A stretch of 64,000 nucleotides of DNA, from assembly GCA_910587865.1 (NCBI GenBank), contig CAJUNX010000003.1, forward strand, positions 1-64,000. The letters run 5' to 3'. The stretch is from an uncultured Roseburia sp. (GTDB lineage Bacteria > Bacillota > Clostridia > Lachnospirales > Lachnospiraceae). Numbering within the stretch: position 1 is the stretch's first letter; each line of letters starts with the position of its first letter. The notes beneath the pieces are model-generated. The model was not told the origin of the DNA and did not search any database. It was given only the letters and a program-made list of their open reading frames with translations. Shown here piece by piece: positions 53,701-59,994 of this stretch. The position numbers were made by a program, and so were the translations under genes.

Positions 53701-53790
53701 CGACAAAAGCCCCATCCACTCTGTCCGGTTCCCTGTCAGTATCTGCACTGACTGTCTGTACAGATCTCCAAGAAATGTGCCTTTACCCAA
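47746..53790 (-). CDS. Giant N6-adenine methylase and SNF2-type helicase fusion
   Basis: This is 2014 residues. An N-terminal ArdC/LPD-like part includes MSFDKNVLIYIQRPDAGLLA and GAKGIGVVDMTGP. A charged Arg/Gly/Asp/Ser linker (about 255-395) follows. A type I/IIG-like DNA methylase has the S-adenosylmethionine motif ILDPAMGTGNFFSVL near 505 and NVPF near 570 (NPPF variant). The C-terminal SNF2-type helicase has Walker A LIAHEVGAGKTMTACAIAYE near 1213, DEAH box LIVDEAHAYKNNY near 1370, and helicase-C motifs at GTPVSNSMSELYVMQ and LTQRNGRILRQGNENDEVSI. This giant is typical of Firmicutes ICEs and may protect or unwind transferred DNA. Confidence 0.93.
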   Translation of the reverse strand: MGKGTFLGDLYRQSVQILTGNRTEWMGLLSSVSKYYKMSFDKNVLIYIQRPDAGLLATKQAWEKQTGRHLRAGAKGIGVVDMTGPNASLVYYFELADTVGDDESYRRALDAMWYLDRQYWPGILRYFQQECGTDGQNMENCLCQLAGQQAEAYLSDHPLSVNDQESGGMLYGLPEMAVRAEFEKLVTESAAYIIFRKCGLGTDIFGESEIFQNISHFGSLELFMRLGGSACEVARTVLTEIRQQMVEIREERSRGYERRAGENGISDRTGWNDVSGYPNIRESGMRSESDRQVWETVEEVHAGEPSDTAGRADRTGEDQRDSRSGGSGGGKEKREADTADAGERTDAGERGCFGQGSTHGDADSSGRGDHTLQDRIPVEIGNGNYRFRQEHHLYEGGAKTRFRNNVEAIRLLKQLEKEERGAKGGEQIILARFAGWGGLAEALAPDRGKSHWIKEYEEVKELLTESEMQAAAESTLTSYYTDQALIREIYRALEKFGFRKGNILDPAMGTGNFFSVLPESMNQSKLYGVELDPLAGRIAQMLYPAADIQIKGFEETEYPDNFFDLVIGNVPFHNIKVSDRRYDRFSFKIHEYFIAKSLDKVRPGGLIAVITSKFTMDKENQSVRKYIAQRAELTGAIRLPDNAFRKVAGTEVTTDILFLKKRQREIVPDEENTGWLSVERDQNGIPYNSYFIDHPEMVLGTMVQETGMYGSKDFVTCRAFPGRELSELLQEAVEYLNGVYEEPENADADVTEDREWIPAMPDVKNYSYAEVNAKLYYREDSWMYRQKLTGKKAERVTGMLRIRKALRQLIDFQLYGNGDSEVEGASGEPDQGFQRLLQKLNQEYDSYVAKYGYLNASVNVSAFADDCDAPLLRSVEEEVKNENGKRIKGEYRKTAVFFKATVKHETIPNVAGTVEDALRITMNVRGRFDLKYMQIIYRKRGDRCSQEEILQELGERVYQDPALWNQDPGEGWVLAEEYLSGHVKDKLAQAVLAAEEYPLLFSRNVKALQKVQPEPLKPEEISFVLGSTWIPVKYYRDFMYEKFATAGYNRRRIQLEFSECTGSYYISDKGAERTSIIVNRTYGTTRVNAYEILELSLNLKQVEVRDRQEYNDPQTGEEKVRYVLNRRETLLAREKQAQIKFEFESWLFSDAERGAELTALYNDRFNNIRPRVFQGDDLILPDMSREIILRKHQRDTVAKGIYDSGNLLIAHEVGAGKTMTACAIAYERKRLGICHKPLIVVPNHTLSQWSAEFLRLYPDANILVATAKDFEKSKRRRFVSRVATGDYDCVIMGHSSFELIALSREKQLLAMKKELEQITEQIDEMHAKDGRSWSLKQLMIFRKNLQNRYDRLYNAEKKDDTITFEELGVDNLIVDEAHAYKNNYSYTKMQRVAGVGGQSSQRAMDMHMKCQYINEITNEHGVIYLTGTPVSNSMSELYVMQKTLQPSEMEERGLLLFDSWASTFGKVEASLEIKPEGSGYQMKSRFAKFHNLPELMSMLSLVADIKTADMLELPVPKLKTGKMQVIKTSITPEQKSMMDAMVERAEAIRNREVDSSQDNFLKLTNEARLISVDPRILDGRLENDPDTKLNVCARNVAEIYHVTAERSSTQLIFCDKGTPKTDGSFNFYQAMKEELVRLGVRAEEIAFIHDANSDSRKAELLENIRCGKVRILMGSTEKMGTGLNVQDKMIALHNLDAPWRPADLTQRNGRILRQGNENDEVSIYNYITEQTFDAYLWQILEQKQRYISQIMTGRSAARSCEDIDEVVLQYAEFKALAVSDPSIRRKMEVDNEIYRLQTLKSAWKNEHTELQLKVSGYYPTAIRECEERIACAQADMEQYQKEKPSDFSIVLNRRMFDERAQAGEYLKILMVNLGKEVGDCLSVGFYAGFEIILKRSGFQGSELCLKAQGCYQTTAGEAATGNIIRIEKLAERLPAYIQEEKRKLEELYGQSEAAERQIEKPFREEEKLLELLKEQASLNLKLEFVEVEGDEMENGAGMQCERLADEQGEEEICV

Positions 53791-54838
53791 TCAGATTCCC
53801 CATATCCCCGCTTTCTTTGGCGAAGTACTGTTCAAGCGCCTTTATAATGGTATCCTCAATCTCTTTCTGACTCTGCTCCCTGCGAAAAAATCTCTGAATA
53901 ACAGTCTTCCCGATCCGGATGGGCTTCCGGTCACTGTTTTTTGGTACTCCTGCCTTTTCTCCTGCAATAATCTGTCTGATCCGTCCCTCATTCAGCGTCC
54001 CGCTTTTGGCATACTTATGCAGAAGAGCCGCTTTTCGTGTATCTACATGCATTCCCTGAACACAGATCAGCTCCGCAATTACAGCCTGCATGTCCGCTTT
54101 CATAAAAGAGAGGTCATAAGCAGCCTCAAATCCAAGTTTCTTTTCATCCATACATGTGAGAAGCGGTTCAATCAGTGTGGCAATTCTGATATATCTTGAA
54201 ACCCGGTCCCTGCTCAAACCGTACTCTTCACCCACTGTACTCCCCGCATCTGACTTCTTCGGGTTTTCCACTAAAGTCCCGTTTTCCCCGGTTTCATGCG
54301 GGTTTACGAGCTCTTCAATCTCTTTTATCAGATCACTTCTCCTGCCCTGACTCTTAATCGCATCATAATGCTGCTTCAGACAGTATGCCTTCTCAGAGTG
54401 ACTCAGATCATCAAACGATCTCTGTCTTAAATTTGTCTCTGTTACGATCAGCACTGCTTCCTCATCCGTCAGATTCTCTCTGATCACTACTGGTCCCTTT
54501 GTCAGTCCTGCTATTTTTGCAGCATTGACACGATTATGCCCGCTCAGGATCGTGTACCTGCCATCGTGTCTCCAAAGAACCAATGGCTCCAGGATTCCAT
54601 ATTCCCGGATACTGTCTACCATATCCTTAAGTCTCTGACCCGTATAGAGACGGAACTTATGATCAGGGAACGACTCCATGCAGTCAAACTCCAGCTCCAT
54701 CAGCCCGCCATCCACTGTCTTCGGCACAGCATCTGCTTTTTCTTCCTTTGTCCTGAAATCAAACAGATCATCCATACCATCCAGGCTGGAGCTAAGCAAT
54801 GTGCTGCGTGGCGGTATCTTCGGTACGCGTACCGGCAT
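53783..54838 (-). CDS. parB: ParB-family DNA-partition protein
   Basis: This is 351 residues. ParB/Noc-like features are the N-terminal domain (PFPDHKFRLYTGQRLKDMVD as the ParA contact region, RHDGRYTILSGHNRVNAAKI as the CTP-binding loop, and IRENLTDEEAVLIVTETNLR), then an HTH region with EKAYCLKQHYDAIKSQ and SVGEEYGLSRDRVSRYIRIA-like elements. With ParA it would keep the excised circular ICE or bind its centromere-like site. Its start lies 47 bases inside the end of parA. Confidence 0.92.
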   Translation of the reverse strand: MPVRVPKIPPRSTLLSSSLDGMDDLFDFRTKEEKADAVPKTVDGGLMELEFDCMESFPDHKFRLYTGQRLKDMVDSIREYGILEPLVLWRHDGRYTILSGHNRVNAAKIAGLTKGPVVIRENLTDEEAVLIVTETNLRQRSFDDLSHSEKAYCLKQHYDAIKSQGRRSDLIKEIEELVNPHETGENGTLVENPKKSDAGSTVGEEYGLSRDRVSRYIRIATLIEPLLTCMDEKKLGFEAAYDLSFMKADMQAVIAELICVQGMHVDTRKAALLHKYAKSGTLNEGRIRQIIAGEKAGVPKNSDRKPIRIGKTVIQRFFRREQSQKEIEDTIIKALEQYFAKESGDMGNLIG

Positions 54839-55616
54839 GTCCCATCATCTCCTTTACAAGATTTTCATACGCCTTTGCCGCCGGATTATCCGGCTCATAC
54901 TCACAGATTGTCATGCCATATTCCACTGCCTCCGGCACGCGGACAGACCTCGGTATGCTGTTTGTGAAGATCCGCACCTTTTCCCCGAGAACCTGATGCA
55001 GCTGTGCCTTTACATGCCTGGATACCCTGGTTCGTTCGCTGTCCATTGTGACCAGAATACCTTCGATCTCCAGGTTCGCATTGGCATGATTTCTGATTCT
55101 GTGAAAGGCCCGGAGAAATTCCGCCATACCTTCAACCGCCAGTGTTTCCGACTGTACCGGTATAATCAGGCTGTCACAGCATATCATGACATTGATCATG
55201 GCGGTTCCCATCTTCGGCATCCCATCTATCAGAATATAATCATAGGAATCCTTTATGGTATCCACAAACTCCTTCAGCTTGTACTCTGCAAAATCGGCGT
55301 CGCACATCAGCTTGTCAAAATTATCCAGCCTGTTATTGGCCGGAATCAGATCCACGCCCGTATCTGTCTGTATCACATAAGACTCCGCTGGCGGCAACGC
55401 CTCATTCATCACGATGCATTTTAAAAGATCATAGATCGTGACCGCCAGCTGTTCCGGCGCTTCCACCCCGCACAGCCTAGTCGTGTGCCGCTGTCCGTCA
55501 AAATCAATCAGAGCAACCCGGTATCCTCTTTTTGACAGCAGATACGATAGTGTGGTGGCTGTCGTTGTCTTGCCGACACCGCCCTTCCTGTTTACAATTC
55601 CTATCACTTTGCCCAT
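54792..55616 (-). CDS. parA: ParA-family partition ATPase
   Basis: This is 274 residues. The deviant Walker A VNRKGGVGKTTTATTLSYLL is intact with both Lys, and DYILIDGMPKMGTAMINVMI and LIIPVQSETLAVEGMAEFLR complete the ATPase. It is the first gene of the transfer operon, about 105 bases after an attenuator-like leader. It is probably needed for ICE maintenance after excision. The C-terminus overlaps the parB start, so the pair is translationally coupled. Confidence 0.95.
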   Translation of the reverse strand: MGKVIGIVNRKGGVGKTTTATTLSYLLSKRGYRVALIDFDGQRHTTRLCGVEAPEQLAVTIYDLLKCIVMNEALPPAESYVIQTDTGVDLIPANNRLDNFDKLMCDADFAEYKLKEFVDTIKDSYDYILIDGMPKMGTAMINVMICCDSLIIPVQSETLAVEGMAEFLRAFHRIRNHANANLEIEGILVTMDSERTRVSRHVKAQLHQVLGEKVRIFTNSIPRSVRVPEAVEYGMTICEYEPDNPAAKAYENLVKEMMGHAGTRTEDTATQHIA

Positions 55617-55697
55617 ATTTCTTTTCTCTCCTCTGAACTCTGTATTATTCTGCGGGCGGCAGCCAGCTATCCTGACGCGCCGACCGTCACCCGCCGT

Positions 55698-55713
55698 ACC
55701 ATGTATTCATGGT
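55698..55713. repeat. Short palindrome ACCATGTATTCATGGT upstream of parA
   Basis: A 6-bp inverted repeat with a four-base spacer lies about 82-97 bases before the parA start codon. It may be an operator or part of the transcript leader; no partner protein is known. Confidence 0.4.
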
Positions 55714-55720
55714 GAATGGA

Positions 55721-55847
55721 TAAAAAACGGGGTTGCATCTGCCTCCTTCCTGTTCAAAAATTAAAACGGAGCAAAATCCATGCATCTACATTACGAGATG
55801 CCAGTTTCGCCCCGTTTTGACTATAACGAACCAGGCCAGCGCAACCC
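55721..55847 (-). promoter_or_regulatory. Attenuator-like leader with competing hairpins before parA
   Basis: On the minus strand the order is A (GGGTTGC, 55,841-55,847), B (AAAACGGGGC, 55,809-55,818), C (GCTCCGTTTTAATTTTT, ending about 55,756) and D (GCAACCCCGTTTTTT, 55,722-55,736). B can pair with C, giving a hairpin followed by T residues, or with D, and A can also pair with D. Both C and D are followed by T runs, so two alternative terminators are possible before the 30-kb operon. This resembles attenuation or antitermination. The controlling factor is unknown. Confidence 0.55.
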
Positions 55848-55932
55848 TTACACTAGCATGATCCGGCTATTCCATTCTATAGATCTTCAATTCACAGCGC
55901 TGTCCATTTACTACTCCATACGAATAGCACAA

Positions 55933-55993
55933 AATAGGACTAAATCATAAAACCGCTTCATCACCACAGCCGTTCTTCTGACTTAGTCCTATT
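55933..55993. repeat. 11-bp inverted repeat AATAGGACTAA at the ICE right end
   Basis: AATAGGACTAA (55,933-55,943) and its inverse TTAGTCCTATT (55,983-55,993) flank the last codons of the hybrid deacetylase stub frame. They may be recombinase arms or an ordinary terminator at the end of the element. Confidence 0.45.
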
Positions 55994-56178
55994 ATAACCT
56001 CAGCATCAAATGTAATCGCAACCTTTTTCTCCAGCGGTTCACTCCCCGACATCACGCCGATACTCTCCTCGCGCTGTATATATGTTCCCAGCAGTACCAG
56101 CGCGGCCAGCGCCAGTATCACCGGAATATTGCATTTGAATAACCCACGCTTCCTGTTCCCAAACAGACTATTTTCCAT
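55945..56178 (-). pseudogene. Truncated polysaccharide deacetylase stub at the ICE junction
   Basis: This is 77 residues. A signal/membrane segment (PVILALAALVLLGTYIQ) is followed by PLEKKVAITFDAE, matching the first NodB-domain motif of clostridial polysaccharide deacetylases, which normally continues FDAAWG. After FDA the similarity stops and the frame runs out at the TGA at 55,945 through unrelated sequence (VIIGLSQKNGCGDE). The rest of the gene is not in the window. This suggests that the ICE integrated within this gene, leaving a 5' stub. A small natural protein is less likely. Confidence 0.7.
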
Positions 56179-56350
56179 CTGTCACTTCCGGTCCCCACAT
56201 ACGTCCTCTCTTAAGTATATGCGGGTTTACAGGAAAAATAGCATGATTCGCAACTATTTTTTCCCATATACGGGCGCTCCGCTCATGCGCTGCGGGGTGT
56301 GCTCATTCATACCGGCATGCCTGTTCATCCCGCAGAGCACGGCCGAACTT

Positions 56351-56806
56351 TTACAGAAATTCCTGTCCGCCTTCCCCATACAGATCATCATAATAATCGT
56401 AATAATCATCGTAATCATCATCGTAATCATCATCACCATAATCATCATACCAGTCCGGATATCTGTCAGGGTCAGGGTCATCGTAATCATCGTACGAATC
56501 ATACGCATCATAATCGTACAGATAATCCCGGTAGAATTCCTCATAGCTCCTTCCGGTATCCTCAATCCCCATAAGAATACAGGTAAAAAGAATCACGGAT
56601 AAAAGCATGGAGAGAACCGCCATCACCATCCCGGCGACGGCAAATCCCTTCTCTTCGTTCTTCACGACCTGGATGCTCCCGAACACAATCGCAATGATCC
56701 CTGTGACCCAGTTAATGCAGGAACAGAACATCAGCAGGGAGACCATTCCCATTACCAGGGAGACCATTCCGAAAGCCGTTTCAGTTCCTCTCTTTTGTTC
56801 TGTCAT
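56351..56806 (-). CDS. DUF4190-like membrane protein with Asp/Tyr-rich tail
   Basis: This is 151 residues from the ATG at 56,806 (TGGAGAAG upstream); an in-frame start at 56,866 overlaps the previous gene more. Two membrane-helix groups carry FGMVSLVMGMVSLLMFCSCI, VTGIIAIVFGSIQVV and FAVAGMVMAVLSMLLSVILF, the DUF4190 pattern. The C-terminal about 55 residues are almost only Asp and Tyr (YDDYGDDDYDDDYDD and similar). The acidic tail is likely outside or cytoplasmic and could bind metal or be disordered. It overlaps the C_GCAxxG_C_C gene by 26 bases. Confidence 0.75.
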   Translation of the reverse strand: MTEQKRGTETAFGMVSLVMGMVSLLMFCSCINWVTGIIAIVFGSIQVVKNEEKGFAVAGMVMAVLSMLLSVILFTCILMGIEDTGRSYEEFYRDYLYDYDAYDSYDDYDDPDPDRYPDWYDDYGDDDYDDDYDDYYDYYDDLYGEGGQEFL

Positions 56807-57281
56807 ACGCTTCTCCATTCCGCACCGGATGCTCTCTGATGTATGCCTCCATAATTTCCGCCGCACAGCCTGCCAGTTCCGGACAGGGGCGCTTTTTATA
56901 ATAATCCGGCGTCCTCTCCTCCGGCAGCGGCGCCTCGCGCTTCACCGTAAGCCCCAACAGCTCACGGCAGACAATCGAACCGTGCTGCTCCTCAAACCTC
57001 CCTGCGAGCTCCTGAATCCGGGCATAGTGCTCCGCCTTATCCTCACGTGACTTCGGATCGTCATATCCGTACAGGGCACCTGCGACCAGAAACATTCCGC
57101 TTACCGTACCGCACACCTCCCGCAGACGTCCCATGCCGCCCCCGAAAGACGAACTGAGCGCAGCGGCTTTCTTTCTGTCCATCCCGTGCAGATCCTCAAA
57201 TGCCAGAAAAACCGCCTGTGTGCAGTTATAGCCTTCTTTAAATAATTGCATTGCCCGCTCTTTTCTCGTCATCACCTTCAC
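56781..57281 (-). CDS. C_GCAxxG_C_C family redox-type protein
   Basis: This is 166 residues. It has the family Cys spacing: GYNCTQAVFLAFED near the N-terminus, VCGTVSGMFLVAGALYGY with the central Cys, and a C-terminal IVCRELLGLTV ... RPCPELAGCAAEIMEAYI pair. Members of this family are small redox or metal-binding proteins of anaerobes with no proven reaction. It lies divergent from pncB and overlaps the DUF4190-like gene, so they form one unit. Confidence 0.9.
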   Translation of the reverse strand: MKVMTRKERAMQLFKEGYNCTQAVFLAFEDLHGMDRKKAAALSSSFGGGMGRLREVCGTVSGMFLVAGALYGYDDPKSREDKAEHYARIQELAGRFEEQHGSIVCRELLGLTVKREAPLPEERTPDYYKKRPCPELAGCAAEIMEAYIREHPVRNGEAYDRTKERN

Positions 57282-57355
57282 ACTCCCATTTAAAATCCAC
57301 TACAATTACTATATAACTTTTGTTGCTTTTTCACAATGCTTTTCACACTTTATCA

Positions 57356-57364
57356 TGCTATAAT
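57356..57364 (+). promoter_or_regulatory. Extended -10 promoter of pncB
   Basis: TGCTATAAT forms an extended -10 element 65 bases before the pncB start codon. No strong -35 is evident, which is acceptable for extended -10 promoters. The region is shared with the divergent C_GCAxxG_C_C gene. Confidence 0.6.
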
Positions 57365-57428
57365 TTCCGCATACGGAACGAACGTCTTCAGATGAAACAG
57401 GCATCAACGAAGAAGAAAGGGATAAACT

Positions 57429-58883
57429 ATGCGTACATCCAATCTGACCCTGCTGACGGATCTCTATGAGCTGACCATGATGCAGGGATATTTCAAAAAC
57501 CAAAACAGCGATATTGTCGTCTTTGACGCCTTTTACCGCAACAATCCGTGCGACGGCGGATATTCCGTGTGCGCCGGCCTTGCCCAGGTGATCGAATACA
57601 TAGAAAATCTCCGTTTTGACGACGAAGATATCCGCTACCTGAAAAGTCTTGGCATTTTTGACGATGACTTTCTCTCCTACCTGCACCGGTTCCGTTTTTC
57701 GGGCGACATCTATGCCGTTCCCGAGGGGAGTCTGATTTTCCCGAGAGAGCCGTTAGTCAAGGTCATCGCTCCGATCATGGAGGCCCAGCTGATTGAGACG
57801 GCCATTTTAAACATCGTCAATCATCAGTCCCTGATCGCCACAAAGGCTGCCAGAGTCTGCTACGCCGCCCAGGGTGACGGCGTGATGGAATTCGGGCTTC
57901 GCCGCGCCCAGGGACCGGATTCCGGCGTTTACGGCGCAAGAGCTGCCGTGATCGGCGGCTGCCGCGGTACCTCAAACGTGCTTGCCGGCCAGATGTTTGA
58001 CGTCCCCGTGCTCGGCACTCACGCACACAGCTGGATCATGAGCTTCCCGGACGAATACACGGCATTCCGGAAATATGCGGACCTCTACCCTTCGGCCTGC
58101 ATCCTGCTCGTCGATACCTATGACACCTTAAAATCCGGCATTCCGAACGCGATCCGCGTCTTTACGGAAATGCGGGAAGCCGGTATCCCTCTCACCTATT
58201 ACGGGATCCGGATCGACAGCGGCGATCTCGCCTACCTGTCAAAAAAAATCCGCCGGATGTTAGACGACGCCGGATTCCCCGACGCCGTCATCTCGGCTTC
58301 AAATGATCTGGACGAATATCTGATCGAGAGCTTAAAGCGGCAGGGCGCTGCCATCACCTCCTGGGGCGTCGGCACGAACCTGATCACCGCAAAAGATAAT
58401 CCGGCCTTCGGCGGCGTTTACAAGCTTTCCGCGATCCAGAATGCGGACGGGAGTTTCCGGCCGAAAATCAAGCTTTCCGAAAATACGGAAAAAGTCACCA
58501 ACCCGGGCAACAAGACATTTTACCGCATTTACGACAAAGCGACAGGCAAAATCCGCGCGGATCTGATCTGCCTGCATGACGAAACATTTGACGAATCCGA
58601 AGATCTGAAGCTGTTTGACCCGAACGCTCCCTGGAAAAAGACCAGGCTGCCCGGCGGCAGCTACACGATGCGCCAGATGCTGCTTCCCGTGATCAAAGGC
58701 GGCCGCACGGTCTACCAGTCCCCGTCCGTGCTCGAGATCCAGAAGATCTGCACGCAGGAGAAAGACACGATCTGGGACGAGACCAGGCGTTTTGTGAATC
58801 CGCAGGAAATCTATGTGGATCTCTCACAGAAGCTTTACGATATGAAGACGGAGATTTTGCATCAGATGCACATAGATGCGTGA
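57429..58883 (+). CDS. pncB: Nicotinate phosphoribosyltransferase
   Basis: This is 484 residues with AAAGGG seven bases before the ATG. The enzyme joins nicotinate to PRPP, using ATP, to make nicotinate mononucleotide in NAD salvage. Family regions are visible: TDLYELTMMQGYFKNQNSDI at the start, EFGLRRAQGPDSGVYGARAA, LGTHAHSWIMSFPDE with the catalytic-loop His, and IDSGDLAYLSKKIRRMLDDA and WGVGTNLITAKDNPAFGGVY. It stands alone on the plus strand in chromosome-type DNA outside the ICE. Confidence 0.97.
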   Translation: MRTSNLTLLTDLYELTMMQGYFKNQNSDIVVFDAFYRNNPCDGGYSVCAGLAQVIEYIENLRFDDEDIRYLKSLGIFDDDFLSYLHRFRFSGDIYAVPEGSLIFPREPLVKVIAPIMEAQLIETAILNIVNHQSLIATKAARVCYAAQGDGVMEFGLRRAQGPDSGVYGARAAVIGGCRGTSNVLAGQMFDVPVLGTHAHSWIMSFPDEYTAFRKYADLYPSACILLVDTYDTLKSGIPNAIRVFTEMREAGIPLTYYGIRIDSGDLAYLSKKIRRMLDDAGFPDAVISASNDLDEYLIESLKRQGAAITSWGVGTNLITAKDNPAFGGVYKLSAIQNADGSFRPKIKLSENTEKVTNPGNKTFYRIYDKATGKIRADLICLHDETFDESEDLKLFDPNAPWKKTRLPGGSYTMRQMLLPVIKGGRTVYQSPSVLEIQKICTQEKDTIWDETRRFVNPQEIYVDLSQKLYDMKTEILHQMHIDA

Positions 58884-58920
58884 CAATGCCCTGCTTTGCC
58901 AGCCATCCCTGTTAAAAAAA

Positions 58921-58965
58921 AGCGGATGCCGTATGGATCGTCAGACGGCATCCGCTCCTTTTTTC
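58921..58965. terminator. Bidirectional terminator between pncB and the GT2 gene
   Basis: A perfect stem AGCGGATGCCGT / ACGGCATCCGCT is bounded by A residues on the left and a T run on the right. It should end both the rightward pncB and the leftward glycosyltransferase transcripts. Confidence 0.93.
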
Positions 58966-59979
58966 TCAGTTGAACCCGACCACCTTCTGTGACAGCTTAT
59001 ACGCCGCCACCGAAATTTTCCGTCCTCCCTTTCCGGGCAGATTCATCGCACTGCCCATGATCCCCATCCGCAGACGGTGGAACAGACGGATGTCTTTTTC
59101 CTTGATGTATCTCCACAGCTCCCGCTTCTTCTCCAGATTCTCCTCCGTTCCGGAACGGATCAGCATAATGGTGGAAATCACCGTGATAATCTCCAGATAA
59201 TTAAACATATACCGGCGCAGCCTGCGGTTTTGAATTTTCCAGAGATCAAATTCATCCACCATCAGCTTATTGACGCGGATCTGCTGATCGATCCGCGAAA
59301 TCATCACCTTCTCGTTGACTGACTGATCGTCACGTCCGATAAAATACCGGTAAAATTCCACGTTCATATAATAGATGTTGCGTACCGACGGAAGCGGTTT
59401 GTACACATATATATTGTCCACGTAAAATGTGTGCTTCGGCAGCAGAAGCCCGCATTCCCGCAAAAGCATGGTGCGGTAGATCACCGAATGCATCAGGATA
59501 TACTGTCCCTTGGGGAAACGGCGCACATCCTTCCAGGTAAACAGTTCATCCTTCGGCAGCGCCGAGTAACGCATCACCTTTTTGTGCTTTGCCCCTTCCT
59601 TCTCATAGACATAATTGGACACCATCATATCCAGCGTCTCCTGGCCGCCGGAGATCTCCTTCAGCTTCGCAAGGATCTTTTCATATGCCTCAGCGTCCAC
59701 CCAGTCATCACTGTCAACTACCTTAAAATAAAGCCCGGTCGCATTGCGGATTCCAGCATTTACCGCCTCCCCGTGCCCGCCGTTCTCCTGATGAATCGCG
59801 CGCACGATGCCCGGATATTCTCTCTCATACCGGTCCGCAATCTCCGCGGTCCGATCCTTTGATCCGTCGTCCACGATGAGGATCTCCACGTCATCCCCTC
59901 CCGGGAGCAGCGACTCGATACATTTCTCCATATAGCTTTCCGAATTATAACACGGAATCGCAAAGGTTAACAACTTCAT
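58966..59979 (-). CDS. GT2-family glycosyltransferase
   Basis: This is 337 residues. The GT-A N-terminal domain (LTFAIPCYNSESYMEKCIES, VEILIVDDGSKDRTAEIADR, YFKVVDSDDWVDAEAY) has the DxD-type DSDD motif. The C-terminal part is helical, like sugar transferases for cell-wall or capsule polymers. It follows the UDP-galactopyranose mutase gene by 15 bases, so the product may contain galactofuranose. The donor and acceptor are not shown by the sequence. Confidence 0.9.
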   Translation of the reverse strand: MKLLTFAIPCYNSESYMEKCIESLLPGGDDVEILIVDDGSKDRTAEIADRYEREYPGIVRAIHQENGGHGEAVNAGIRNATGLYFKVVDSDDWVDAEAYEKILAKLKEISGGQETLDMMVSNYVYEKEGAKHKKVMRYSALPKDELFTWKDVRRFPKGQYILMHSVIYRTMLLRECGLLLPKHTFYVDNIYVYKPLPSVRNIYYMNVEFYRYFIGRDDQSVNEKVMISRIDQQIRVNKLMVDEFDLWKIQNRRLRRYMFNYLEIITVISTIMLIRSGTEENLEKKRELWRYIKEKDIRLFHRLRMGIMGSAMNLPGKGGRKISVAAYKLSQKVVGFN

Positions 59980-59994
59980 CTCTTCTCTCCTGTC

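Larger units (their letters stand above)
25622..55996 (-). mobile_element. Conjugation module and right end of a large ICE
   Basis: A nearly unbroken leftward run encodes partition (ParA/ParB), DNA processing (methylase-helicase, TOPRIM protein, relaxase, oriT) and transfer (VirD4, VirB2/3/4/6-like and Tad/Flp proteins). The right boundary is placed at about 55,990, where a polysaccharide-deacetylase-like frame stops matching. The missing half of that gene and an integrase are not found to the left within the window, so the element most likely continues past position 1 and includes the 1-25 kb cargo. The exact ends are inferred, not seen. Confidence 0.85.

Noticed and set aside
56299..56574. 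His/Asn-rich open frame on the plus strand (91 residues)
   Set aside because: It is the antisense shadow of the Asp/Tyr tail of the DUF4190-like gene; the repeat bias explains it and no ribosome site is present.
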